Notes under the pieces: model-generated
Database searches by the model: none
Told to the model about the DNA's origin: nothing
What the model saw: the letters and a program-made list of their open reading frames with translations, nothing else
Made by a program: the position numbers and the translations under genes
Shown: in pieces, positions 1 to 9,680 of the stretch
Layout: every line of letters begins with the position of its first letter
Position numbering within the stretch: position 1 is the first letter of the stretch
Source of the DNA: Ramlibacter tataouinensis
GTDB taxonomy: Bacteria; Pseudomonadota; Gammaproteobacteria; Burkholderiales; Burkholderiaceae_C
DNA length: 26,195 nt
NCBI GenBank assembly: GCA_002427815.1
Contig: DIZF01000086.1
Span: 1-26,195 of the forward strand
Direction: 5' to 3'

Positions 1-17
1 CTGCCGGGCGCACCAAG

Positions 18-48
18 AAAAACAGCCCCGCTCTTTCGAGCGGGGCTG
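18..48 (-). terminator. Rho-independent terminator, end of atp operon
   Basis: A perfect 11-bp stem (23-33 pairing with 38-48) carries a four-base loop. Read on the minus strand, the stem is followed at once by a run of five T residues and then CTT, the classic intrinsic terminator layout. It is the first such signal downstream of atpC and probably ends the ATP synthase transcript. Read on the plus strand, the nearest T run lies about ten bases past the stem, so that orientation is less convincing. Confidence 0.8.
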
Positions 49-140
49 CGAGGGCGCGGTTTTTAGCGCTTATTGTCCGGTTGCGGGCCTCTTCACGAGG
101 CGACATCTATTCTGTCCTGAGGATGCGAAGTTGCCGTGGC

Positions 141-323
141 AAGTTGGAGACAGAGCCGCAAGGCTTTTCTGATGTGCCGCAAGGTTCCTGCGATCAGTTG
201 GCAACAGAGCTGTGGGTCTGTCCCGCAAAGTCCATCTGGTCAGTTGGGAGCGGAGCTGAAGATCTGTCCCGCAAAGTCCATCTGGTCAGTTGGGGACAGA
301 GCTGAAGATCTGTCCCGCAAAGT
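141..323. repeat. REP-like repeat array downstream of atpC
   Basis: Three 37-bp units lie at 195-231, 241-277 and 287-323 with an exact 46-bp period; the last two are preceded by the same 9-bp spacer (ccatctggt). A more degenerate copy may occupy about 141-185. Each unit begins CAGTTGG and ends TCCCGCAAAGT. The best unit (287-323) holds a perfect 8-bp inverted repeat, GGGACAGA (293-300) and TCTGTCCC (309-316), around an 8-nt loop. The arrangement resembles palindromic REP elements of the kind spread by RAYT (Y1) transposases. No transposase gene is present here, so the mobilising enzyme is an inference. The rest of 49-140 holds only a 5-bp hairpin (87-101) and no gene that I can see. Confidence 0.75.
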
Positions 324-326
324 CAT

Positions 327-752
327 TTATTTCTTTTGCCGGTATTTCCGCAGCGCGGCGAGCTGTGCCGCCATGATGGCCAGCTCCGACTGGGCCTTGG
401 CCAAGTCGAGGTCGCTCTTGGCATTCTTCAATGCCTCCTCAGCGGCATGCCTGGCCTCATTGGCCTTCTCTTCGTCGAGATCCTTGCCGCGGATGGCGGT
501 ATCGGACAGCACGGTGACGCAGTTGGGTTGCACCTCAAGCACGCCTCCGGCGACGAAGATGAACTCCTCGGTGCCGTCGGCCTTTTCGATGCGCACCGAC
601 CCCGGCCGGATGCGTGTGATCAGCGGCGTGTGGCGCGGGTAGATGCCCAGCTCGCCGGCTTCGCCGGGCAGGACGACGAAACGGGCTTCGCCCGAGAAGA
701 TCGACTCCTCGGCGCTCACGACATCGACGTGGATGGTGTGGGTGGCGTCCAT
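327..752 (-). CDS. atpC: F1Fo ATP synthase epsilon subunit
   Basis: This 141-residue protein has the usual epsilon-subunit length. The N-terminal beta-sandwich begins near MDATHTIHVDVVSAEESIFSG and includes the family segment PGEAGELGIYPRHTPL around residues 29-44. The C-terminal helical hairpin (about residues 90-141, rich in Ala, Lys and Glu) corresponds to the part that can inhibit ATP hydrolysis. The protein forms part of the central rotor stalk with gamma. The start is supported by AGGAAG a few bases upstream. It is the last gene of the operon. It is separated from atpD by an unusually long 110-bp gap that contains REP-like repeats, and more repeats lie directly downstream. Confidence 0.97.
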   Translation of the reverse strand: MDATHTIHVDVVSAEESIFSGEARFVVLPGEAGELGIYPRHTPLITRIRPGSVRIEKADGTEEFIFVAGGVLEVQPNCVTVLSDTAIRGKDLDEEKANEARHAAEEALKNAKSDLDLAKAQSELAIMAAQLAALRKYRQKK

Positions 753-763
753 ATCTTCCTAAT

Positions 764-800
764 CAGTTGGGGACAGAGCTGAAGGTCTTTCCCGCAAGGT
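764..800. repeat. REP-like repeat unit in the atpD-atpC gap
   Basis: This 37-bp unit has the same ends as the array at 195-323 and differs from the best unit there at only a few positions. Its inverted repeat is GGGACAGA against TCTTTCCC, with one mismatch. It sits just upstream of the atpC ribosome binding site (755-760), inside an operon of essential genes. Confidence 0.75.
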
Positions 801-807
801 TTCAGAC

Positions 808-859
808 CTGGTTGGGGACAGAGCAGATCGCCGCGCGCCTCTGATCTGTCCGGCAAAGT
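808..859. repeat. Longer-loop REP-like unit downstream of atpD
   Basis: This is a second copy in the atpD-atpC gap. It starts with TTGGGGACAGAG and ends with CTGATCTGTCCGGCAAAGT, so it keeps both conserved ends, but the interior is longer (GC-rich) than in the 37-bp units. The arms GGACAGA and TCTGTCC still pair. It ends three bases before the atpD stop codon. Confidence 0.65.
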
Positions 860-862
860 TTC

Positions 863-2290
<1,428 letters not shown>

Positions 2291-2331
2291 CTTGGTTGCT
2301 CCAGATTAAATAAAACGGTGTGCGTGCAGCG

Positions 2332-3198
2332 TCAAACGGCCGCGGCGCCCGCCACGATCTCGGAAAGCTCCTTGGTGATCGCGGCCTGGCGTGTCTTGTT
2401 GTAGACCAGCTTGAGTTCGGCAATCACATTGCCGGCGTTGTCGGTGGCGGACTTCATGGCCACCATGCGGGCCGACTGCTCGGACGCCATGTTTTCGGCC
2501 ACGGCCTGGTACACCAGGGCTTCGACGTAGCGCACCAGCAGCTCGTCGATGACCGACTGCGGATCGGGCTCGTAGATGTAATCCCAGCCAGGCTGGCCCG
2601 CATCGGCCTTGAGCGTTTCGCCCGACAGCGGCAGCAGCACCTCGACCACGGGCTCCTGCTTCATCGTGTTGATGAACTTGGTGTAGCTCAGGTAGACGGC
2701 GCTGATCTTGCCTTGCGCGTAGGCATCCAGCAGCACCTTCACCGGCCCGATCAGTCTTTCCAGGTGGGGCGTGTCGCCCAGCTGCGTGACATGCGAAACC
2801 ACCGGCGCGCCGATGCGATTGAGGAAACCGAAGCCCTTGTTGCCGATGGCCACGGCCTGGATCGCAGTGCCCGCGGCCTGCATGTCCTTGAGCTTGGTGG
2901 TCACGGCGCGCAGCACGTTGGTGTTCATGCCGCCGCACAGGCCCTTGTCGGTGGTCACCACGATCACGCCCGCCGCCTTGGCGTTGTTCAGTTTCATGAA
3001 CGGGTGGGTGTACTCGGGGTTGGCCTTGCCGAGGTTGGCCGCGATGTTGCGCACCTTGTCGGCGTAGGGACGGGCCTGGCGCATGCGGTCCTGCGCCTTG
3101 CGCATCTTGGAGGCGGCCACCATCTCCATGGCCTTGGTGATCTTCTTGGTGTTCTCCACCGATTTGATCTTGCCGCGAATCTCTTTACCTGCAGCCAA
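2332..3198 (-). CDS. atpG: F1Fo ATP synthase gamma subunit
   Basis: This 288-residue protein is the central rotor shaft that couples Fo ring rotation to conformational change in the alpha3beta3 head. The N-terminal helix (KEIRGKIKSVENTKKITKAM, residues 5-24) and the following MVAASKMRKAQ segment are the gamma-subunit signature. The C-terminal helix near residues 265-280 (YNKTRQAAITKELSEIVAGA) is also typical. The length matches the bacterial family. It lies between atpA (28-bp gap) and atpD in the standard order. Confidence 0.97.
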   Translation of the reverse strand: MAAGKEIRGKIKSVENTKKITKAMEMVAASKMRKAQDRMRQARPYADKVRNIAANLGKANPEYTHPFMKLNNAKAAGVIVVTTDKGLCGGMNTNVLRAVTTKLKDMQAAGTAIQAVAIGNKGFGFLNRIGAPVVSHVTQLGDTPHLERLIGPVKVLLDAYAQGKISAVYLSYTKFINTMKQEPVVEVLLPLSGETLKADAGQPGWDYIYEPDPQSVIDELLVRYVEALVYQAVAENMASEQSARMVAMKSATDNAGNVIAELKLVYNKTRQAAITKELSEIVAGAAAV

Positions 3199-3226
3199 AA
3201 TAGGCTCCTATTGAGTCAGGCGGGGT

Positions 3227-4780
<1,554 letters not shown>

Positions 4781-4816
4781 GACTCTTTCCTTTCCTTGGG
4801 GTTGGCGCTCACCGCC

Positions 4817-5347
4817 TCAGGCGGTGAGCGCGACTTTCATTTGTTCCAGGCGGGCCTTGACGGAGGTGTCGAGCACCTCGTCGCCGACCACCACGCGAAT
4901 GCCGCCGATGAGGGCCGGGTCTTCCTGCACCGTGACGTTGAGCTTGCGGCCGAAGCGCTTTTCCAGCGCACCGGTCACGTCGCCCAGCGAAGAGGCCGGG
5001 ATCGGGAAGGCGCTGAAGACCACGGCGTCGGACGATCCGCTCTGCGCGTTCTTGAGCGAGCGGAACTGCACCGCCATTTCCGGCAACGCGGCCAGGCGGC
5101 CGTTCTCGATCACCATGCGCAGGAAATTCCTGCCGTTGTCCGGCAGCGCTGCCTTGGCCACGTCGGCAACCACGTCGAACACCTCCTGGTTCGTGACCTT
5201 GGGACTCTCCGCGAACTGCAGCAACCGCGCGTTGCCGGCAACCGCGGCGAGGGCGTCGAGCCATTGGGCCGTGCCGTCCAGGTCGGTGCGGGCGGACTTG
5301 AACAGGGCTTCAGCGTAAGGACGGGCGATGGTGGCGAGTTCGGCCAT
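4817..5347 (-). CDS. atpH: F1Fo ATP synthase delta subunit
   Basis: This 176-residue protein is the peripheral-stalk subunit that links the top of F1 to the b subunits (OSCP family). The N-terminus MAELATIARPYAEALF is the family hallmark, and the C-terminal GGIRVVVGDEVLDTSVKARLEQM (about residues 147-169) matches the conserved delta-subunit ending. It sits 13 bp downstream of atpF and 36 bp upstream of atpA. Confidence 0.96.
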   Translation of the reverse strand: MAELATIARPYAEALFKSARTDLDGTAQWLDALAAVAGNARLLQFAESPKVTNQEVFDVVADVAKAALPDNGRNFLRMVIENGRLAALPEMAVQFRSLKNAQSGSSDAVVFSAFPIPASSLGDVTGALEKRFGRKLNVTVQEDPALIGGIRVVVGDEVLDTSVKARLEQMKVALTA

Positions 5348-5360
5348 GGGGACTGGTTCC

Positions 5361-5831
5361 TTACAGCTCGGTCTTCAGGCGGGTGAGCAGCTCGGCATGG
5401 ACAGCGGCGTTGACTTCCTTGCGCAGGATCTGCTCGGCACCCTTGACGGCCAGCGCGGCCACCTGCTCGCGCAGGGCTTCGCGTGCCTTGACACTTTGCT
5501 GGTCCGCTTCGGCCTTGGCCGAGGCGATGATCTTATTGGCCTCCTCCACGGCGCGGGCCTTGGCTTCCTCGACGATTTGCTGCCCCCGGCGCTCCGCGTC
5601 CGCCAGCAGCCCGGCGGTCTCGTTGCGCGTCTTGCCCAGCTCTTCTTCCACGCGCCGGTCGGCGGCGGCCAGTTCGGCCTTGGCCTTGTCGGCGGCAGCC
5701 AGCCCCTCGGCGATCTTGTGGGCGCGCTCGTCGAGCGCGGCGGCGATCGGGGGCCACACGAACTTCATCGTGAACCCGACCAGGATCAGGAACACGATGA
5801 TCTGAATGATCAGGGTACCGGTAATGCTCAC
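5361..5831 (-). CDS. atpF: F1Fo ATP synthase subunit b
   Basis: The chosen GTG start at 5831 gives a 156-residue protein beginning VSITGTLIIQIIVFLI, exactly the common b-subunit length. AAGGA lies about eight bases upstream. An upstream in-frame start would add 14 residues (MPRLRLRRGVKDEK) that look like translated leader. One N-terminal membrane helix (about residues 5-25, ending near FVWPPI) anchors the protein. The remainder is a long Ala/Glu/Lys-rich helix that forms the dimeric peripheral stalk holding delta and alpha. It lies between atpE and atpH. Confidence 0.95.
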   Translation of the reverse strand: MSITGTLIIQIIVFLILVGFTMKFVWPPIAAALDERAHKIAEGLAAADKAKAELAAADRRVEEELGKTRNETAGLLADAERRGQQIVEEAKARAVEEANKIIASAKAEADQQSVKAREALREQVAALAVKGAEQILRKEVNAAVHAELLTRLKTEL

Positions 5832-5900
5832 TTTTTCATCCTTCACCCCGCGGCGCAGCCGCAGGCGGGGCATGAGTTATGGATGCTCTGCTTCGCCTGC

Positions 5901-6164
5901 TTACTTGGGCAGATTCGCGATCTGGGCCAGGAACGGGTTGGCGGTGGCGAACCACAGCGCGATACCGACGCCGATGATGAACGAGGCGTCGATCAGGCCG
6001 ACCAGCAGGAACATCTTGGTCTGCAGCTCGCCCATCAACTCGGGCTGACGGGCAGCGGATTCGAGGTACTTGCTGCCCATGATGCCGATGCCGATACAGG
6101 CGCCGATGGCACCCAGGCCAATGATCAGGCCGGTGGCCAGTGCGACAAAGCTGATAACTTCCAT
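5901..6164 (-). CDS. atpE: F1Fo ATP synthase subunit c (proteolipid)
   Basis: This 87-residue double-helix hairpin protein forms the proton-driven rotor ring. Helix 1 is glycine-rich (TGLIIGLGAIGACIGIGIMG, residues 11-30), the polar loop contains ARQPE (about 38-42), and helix 2 carries the proton-binding carboxylate Asp59 in GLIDASFIIG. I see no sodium-site pattern, so proton coupling is the likely mode. The ATG at 6164 has AGGAGC upstream. The reading frame continues open far upstream, but that extension is out-of-frame atpB sequence and not part of the protein. Confidence 0.96.
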   Translation of the reverse strand: MEVISFVALATGLIIGLGAIGACIGIGIMGSKYLESAARQPELMGELQTKMFLLVGLIDASFIIGVGIALWFATANPFLAQIANLPK

Positions 6165-6220
6165 GATTGCTCCTAGAGGACTTGGTGGTTGACGTAACAA
6201 AGAAAAACGGAAACTGCGCT

Positions 6221-7078
6221 TCAGTGGGCGTCGTGCGCCTGGCCCAGGTACACCAGCGCCAGCATCATGAACACGAAGGCCTGCAGCGTGATGATCAGGA
6301 TGTGGAAGATGGCCCAGGCGGTGCCGGCGATGATTTGGCCGATCGCCAGGCCGATCCCGGTGGCGGACAGCGACCAGGCGCCACCCATCAGGGCAATCAG
6401 CAGGAAGATCAGTTCGCCAGCGTACATGTTGCCGAACAGCCGCATGCCGTGCGAGACGGTCTTGGCGACGAATTCGATCATCTGCATGGCGAAGTTGAAT
6501 GGCCACAGCAGGGGGTGGGCGCCGAACGGCGCCGTAAACAGCTCGTGGATCCAGCCGCCCAGGCCCTTGATCTTGATGTTGTAGAACAGACACAGCACCA
6601 GCACCGACACCGACAGGCCCATGGTCATGGACAGGTCGGCCGTGGGAACGACGCGCAGGTAGGCGTGTGTCGAGTCGTGGCCGGTGACGCCGTAGATCCA
6701 CTGCCAGATCACCGGGAACAGGTCGACCGGCAGCAGGTCCATCGCATTGAGCAGGAAGATCCAGATGAACACGGTGAGCGCCAGCGGGGCCACCAACTTG
6801 CGGCTGGTGGCGTTGTGCACGATGCCCTTGGCCTGCGAGTCGACCATCTCCACCATGATTTCCACGGCCGCCTGGAACCGGCCGGGCACGCCCGAGGTGG
6901 CTTTGCGCGCCCCCAGCCACAGCAGCCAGCAGGTCAAGATGCCCAGGACCGTGGAGAAGAACATCGAATCGAAGTTGAAGACGGAAAAATCGACGACGTT
7001 GCTCGCCTTGTGGTTTTGCAGGTGCGTCAGGTGGTGAACGATGTATTCACCAGCGGTCGGTCCGTGTTCAGCAGCCAT
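6221..7078 (-). CDS. atpB: F1Fo ATP synthase subunit a
   Basis: This 285-residue multi-helix membrane protein provides the proton half-channels next to the c ring. The essential stator arginine is Arg213 in SHGMRLFGNMYAGE (209-222). The following FLLIALMGG and the C-terminal LQAFVFMMLALVYLG helix (about 263-277) are typical. Its length fits the betaproteobacterial version. It lies 56 bp upstream of atpE and 11 bp downstream of atpI. Confidence 0.97.
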   Translation of the reverse strand: MAAEHGPTAGEYIVHHLTHLQNHKASNVVDFSVFNFDSMFFSTVLGILTCWLLWLGARKATSGVPGRFQAAVEIMVEMVDSQAKGIVHNATSRKLVAPLALTVFIWIFLLNAMDLLPVDLFPVIWQWIYGVTGHDSTHAYLRVVPTADLSMTMGLSVSVLVLCLFYNIKIKGLGGWIHELFTAPFGAHPLLWPFNFAMQMIEFVAKTVSHGMRLFGNMYAGELIFLLIALMGGAWSLSATGIGLAIGQIIAGTAWAIFHILIITLQAFVFMMLALVYLGQAHDAH

Positions 7079-7089
7079 GGTTCTTCAAT

Positions 7090-7575
7090 TCAAAGTTTTG
7101 TCACTCGCGGGCTCCGCGCTCGGGGGCGATACGCCAAGGCAACCCAGTACACCTTCATCGTCAGCACCAGGCCGACCAGCAATGCCGGCCAGCTCAGCGC
7201 CGGCACCCACCTCGGGGCCGCCATCAGCAGCGCAATCGACGAGGCGATCTTGACCATCTCCCATGCCATGAATCCGACCGTCGCCGTAGCGGCGTTCAAG
7301 GACGAAAAACGCCCGGTCAGGCCCCGCGCAAAAATGGCCGCGGGAATCACCACGACCAACGCGCCATAGGCGGCGGACCACCCTACGTTTTGCTTCCCGG
7401 TGAGTGCCCAGGCCCCCAGCGCCACCAGCAGCCCCACCACGGCCTGCCCCGCCACCACCCACCAGGGGGAAACCGGCGGGTTTTGTTCGCGCAGCTTCTG
7501 CGCCTCTTGCGCCGTGAGCGGTTTGAACGGGGGCTCTTCCTCGGTCGTTTCAGGAAGCGGCGCTATTTTTTTCAT
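7090..7575 (-). CDS. atpI: ATP synthase subunit I (AtpI-like)
   Basis: The 161-residue protein begins at the ATG at 7575 (MKKIAPLPETTEEEPP) with GGAG about nine bases upstream. After a charged, proline-rich N-terminus of about 35 residues it has four predicted membrane segments (about 40-60, 65-85, 100-120 and 125-148). AtpI is the non-structural first gene of many atp operons and helps assemble the c ring or Fo. The call rests on position, size and topology more than on strong motifs. An in-frame extension to 7737 would overlap the divergent dat gene and is unlikely. Confidence 0.85.
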   Translation of the reverse strand: MKKIAPLPETTEEEPPFKPLTAQEAQKLREQNPPVSPWWVVAGQAVVGLLVALGAWALTGKQNVGWSAAYGALVVVIPAAIFARGLTGRFSSLNAATATVGFMAWEMVKIASSIALLMAAPRWVPALSWPALLVGLVLTMKVYWVALAYRPRARSPRVTKL

Positions 7576-7621
7576 TGGAGTCAACTCCACTTGCGGCCCT
7601 GAAACTTTCACAAAGCCCCTG

Positions 7622-7627
7622 ATTATA
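7622..7627 (-). promoter_or_regulatory. -10 box of the atp operon promoter
   Basis: On the minus strand this is a perfect TATAAT, 46 bp upstream of the atpI ATG. No good -35 hexamer is visible at 16-18 bp (the sequence there is near CGAAAA), so the assignment rests on the -10 box and its position. The box overlaps the symmetrical TTATAA and lies between the divergent atpI and dat genes. Confidence 0.55.
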
Positions 7628-7707
7628 AGTAAAAACCCGCTCCGTTTTCGGGCTACCCGAGCGTTGCGGCGGGCTATCGCTGCGCCGGCACCACAATGGA
7701 CACCGTC

Positions 7708-7713
7708 GACAAT
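7708..7713 (+). promoter_or_regulatory. -10-like box just before the dat start
   Basis: GACAAT ends seven bases before the dat ATG (7721). At that distance transcription would begin at or next to the start codon. No Shine-Dalgarno sequence is visible in front of the ATG. Together these suggest a leaderless mRNA. There is no recognisable -35 hexamer, so this is a moderate-confidence inference. Confidence 0.4.
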
Positions 7714-7720
7714 CCGCACC

Positions 7721-8617
7721 ATGCATTCACAAGACATTTCCCAGCTGCCCGATCTCCCCTGCTATCTCAACGGCGAGATCACCAGCCTGCGCGACGCCAA
7801 GGTCAGCGTCATGGACCGTGGCTTCATTTTTGGCGATGGCGTTTATGAGGTCGTGCCGGTTTATGCCGGCCGGCCCTTCCGCTTTGCCGAGCACATGGCG
7901 CGGCTGGACCGCAGCCTGTCGGAAATGCGCATCACCAACCCGATGAACGGGACGCAGTGGCGCGAGCTGGTGGATCGTTTGACCGCTTCCTTCGCCGCGT
8001 CCCAGGGCCAGCGGCCGGACGCGGGCGACCAGTTGGTCTACATCCAGGTCACCCGCGGCGTCGCCATGCGCGACCATGTGATGCTGCCGGGGCTGCAACC
8101 GACCGTTTTTGCCATGAGCAACCGCATGAGTCCGCCTTCTGCCTCCGTTCGTGCCGAGGGCGTGGCATGCGTCACTGCGGATGACTTCCGCTGGAAGAAG
8201 GCCCACATCAAGAGCTTGAGTCTGGCCGGCGCGGTGCTGGCCCGCCAGATCAGCGCGGACGTGGGTGCTGTCGAAACCGTCATGTTCCGCGACGGGTTCC
8301 TGAGCGAAGGCGCAGCCGCCAACGTCTGGGTGGTCAAGGATGGGAAAGTGATGGGTCCGCCCCGGGACAACCTGGTGCTCGAAGGCATCCGCTATGGCCT
8401 GATCGAGTCGCTGTGCCGCGAGGCCGGCATCCCGTTCGAGCTGAGGCGCAGTACCCGCGACGAGGTGTTCGGCGCCGACGAGCTCATGCTGTCCAGCGCG
8501 ACCAAGGAGGTGCTGGCGATCACCCGGCTGGACGACCGGCCGGTTGGAAACGGCAGGCCCGGCCCCATCTACACACAGTTGTACGCGGGCTACCAGCGTG
8601 CGAAAAGCAACTCCTGA
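7721..8617 (+). CDS. dat: D-amino-acid aminotransferase (class IV PLP)
   Basis: This 298-residue fold-type IV PLP aminotransferase probably interconverts D-alanine and other D-amino acids with 2-oxo acids. The PLP lysine is Lys164 in AHIKSLSL. The YIQVTRGVAMRDH segment (107-119) matches the D-amino-acid transaminase pattern in which Arg and His recognise the substrate carboxylate, and this separates it from branched-chain aminotransferases. DRGFIFGDGVYE (32-43) is the class IV N-terminal motif. The ATG at 7721 is chosen because the homologous region begins there (PCYLNGEI). No ribosome binding site is apparent. It is followed by the DUF493 gene after a single base. A 4-amino-4-deoxychorismate lyase role is less likely. 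Confidence 0.88.
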   Translation: MHSQDISQLPDLPCYLNGEITSLRDAKVSVMDRGFIFGDGVYEVVPVYAGRPFRFAEHMARLDRSLSEMRITNPMNGTQWRELVDRLTASFAASQGQRPDAGDQLVYIQVTRGVAMRDHVMLPGLQPTVFAMSNRMSPPSASVRAEGVACVTADDFRWKKAHIKSLSLAGAVLARQISADVGAVETVMFRDGFLSEGAAANVWVVKDGKVMGPPRDNLVLEGIRYGLIESLCREAGIPFELRRSTRDEVFGADELMLSSATKEVLAITRLDDRPVGNGRPGPIYTQLYAGYQRAKSNS

Positions 8618-8618
8618 C

Positions 8619-8918
8619 ATGACCCAACCCAAATCGTCTTCGAACCCTGCCGGCCCACGCAAAGAATCGCTGATCGAATACCCGTCGCGTTTTCCGGTCA
8701 AGGTGATGGGCGCCAAGGCAGACGGCTTCGTGGAGGCCGTCACCCTGATCGCCCGGCAATTCGACCCGGCTTTCGACGCGGCCAGCGTCGAGCTGCGCGC
8801 CAGCAAGGCCGGCAACTACCTGGGCGTCACCGTGACCATTAACGCGACCAGCCGCGAGCAGCTCGACGAGTTGTACCGCACGCTCTCGACGCACCCGATG
8901 GTCAAGGTCGTGCTCTAG
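8619..8918 (+). CDS. DUF493 (YbeD-like) protein
   Basis: This 99-residue protein carries the DUF493/YbeD ferredoxin-like domain: YPSRFPVKVMG (about 24-34), a central ASVELRASKAGNYLGVTVTINATS stretch with alternating strand residues, and the C-terminal YRTLSTHPMVKVVL. The biochemical role of the family is unclear; an allosteric or regulatory ACT-like role has been proposed from structure. In Escherichia coli the homologue also lies upstream of lipB, so the placement here is conserved synteny. It starts one base after the dat stop codon and ends two bases before lipB, which implies cotranscription. Confidence 0.9.
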   Translation: MTQPKSSSNPAGPRKESLIEYPSRFPVKVMGAKADGFVEAVTLIARQFDPAFDAASVELRASKAGNYLGVTVTINATSREQLDELYRTLSTHPMVKVVL

Positions 8919-8920
8919 CC

Positions 8921-9601
8921 GTGAAAGCCCAGGTTCGTGGCCGGGTCGAGTACCTGCCCACCTATGCGGCGATGCAGGCGTTCACGGCCGAGCGGACCGG
9001 CGCCACGCCGGACGAGCTCTGGCTCTGCGAACACTCCCCCGTTTTCACCCAGGGCCTGGCCGGACGCGCGGAGCATGTGCTCGACCCGGGACCGATTCCG
9101 GTCATCCCCACCAACCGCGGCGGCCAGGTGACCTACCACGGCCCGGGGCAGGTGGTGGCATACCCGCTGGTGGATCTGCAGCGGGCCGGCTACTACGTCA
9201 AGGAATACGTTTACCGGATCGAGGAAGCTGCGATCCGGACGCTATTGCACTTCGGTGTGACGGGCCACCGGGTGGCCGGTGCACCCGGCATCTATGTGCG
9301 GCTGGCCGACCCTTCTTCCCACGAGATGCTGCCTCCCGCGCCTGAACGCGACGCCGAACGCTTTGGGGGGCTGGGAAAGATTGCGGCCCTCGGGATCAAG
9401 GTCAGCCGCCATTGCACCTATCACGGCATCGCACTCAACGTGGACATGGACCTGCAACCCTTCGAGCGCATCCATCCCTGCGGCTATGCCGGGCTGAAAA
9501 CAGTGGATCTTTCTACAATCGGCGTATCCACCACCTGGAACGAGGCGGCCGGCGTGCTGGGCCAAAAGCTGGTCGCGCTGCTTGCCTCCCGAGAACAATG
9601 A
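8921..9601 (+). CDS. lipB: Lipoyl(octanoyl) transferase
   Basis: This 226-residue enzyme moves octanoate from acyl carrier protein to the lipoyl domains of 2-oxoacid dehydrogenases and the glycine cleavage H protein. The signature RGGQVTYHGPGQ lies at residues 66-77. The catalytic pair is visible as Lys153 (GKIAALG) and Cys187 (HPCGYAG). The start is GTG at 8921, two bases after the DUF493 stop; no later Met fits the family N-terminus. It works directly upstream of LipA, which is the next gene. Confidence 0.95.
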   Translation: MKAQVRGRVEYLPTYAAMQAFTAERTGATPDELWLCEHSPVFTQGLAGRAEHVLDPGPIPVIPTNRGGQVTYHGPGQVVAYPLVDLQRAGYYVKEYVYRIEEAAIRTLLHFGVTGHRVAGAPGIYVRLADPSSHEMLPPAPERDAERFGGLGKIAALGIKVSRHCTYHGIALNVDMDLQPFERIHPCGYAGLKTVDLSTIGVSTTWNEAAGVLGQKLVALLASREQ

Positions 9602-9627
9602 GCCCCCACGTTCACATCCGTTCACTG

Positions 9628-9640
9628 CCCCCCGAGGGGG
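9628..9640. repeat. C-run/G-run palindrome in the lipB-lipA gap
   Basis: Six C residues, GA, then five G residues form a short perfect hairpin. From memory, similar C-run/G-run motifs followed by GCGCG are frequent intergenic features in Comamonadaceae, but I could not check this. No T run follows, so it is not a convincing terminator. Confidence 0.5.
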
Positions 9641-9642
9641 CG

Positions 9643-9677
9643 CGGGCCTTCCTTGAGGCGGCTCGGCGAAAGGCCCG
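9643..9677 (+). promoter_or_regulatory. Hairpin covering the lipA ribosome binding site
   Basis: CGGGCCTT (9643-9650) and AAGGCCCG (9670-9677) are perfect 8-bp inverted repeats around a 19-nt loop. The right arm contains the only plausible Shine-Dalgarno sequence for lipA (AAAGG, 9669-9673), and the arm ends three bases before the ATG at 9681. Folding would therefore block lipA initiation. The pairing is seen directly; the regulatory role is inferred. Confidence 0.5.
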
Positions 9678-9680
9678 ACC

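Noticed and set aside
23..64. The left-end hairpin as a plus-strand terminator for a gene to the left of the window.
   Set aside because: On the plus strand the T run lies about ten bases past the stem, whereas on the minus strand it follows at once. The minus-strand reading is better, though weak bidirectional use is possible.
195..323. A short CRISPR array, because units recur at a regular 46-bp period.
   Set aside because: The spacers are identical and only 9 bp long, there are only about three units, and single copies occur elsewhere. This fits REP-like elements, not CRISPR.
6165..6920. An N-terminal extension of atpE of about 250 codons.
   Set aside because: The extension is an out-of-frame reading of atpB. 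The proteolipid start at 6164 has its own ribosome binding site and gives the correct 87-residue protein.
7591..7629. A plus-strand promoter for dat using TATAAG at 7624-7629.
   Set aside because: No -35 hexamer sits at a usable distance, and it would leave a leader of about 85 nt without a Shine-Dalgarno sequence. The GACAAT box next to the ATG seems a better candidate.
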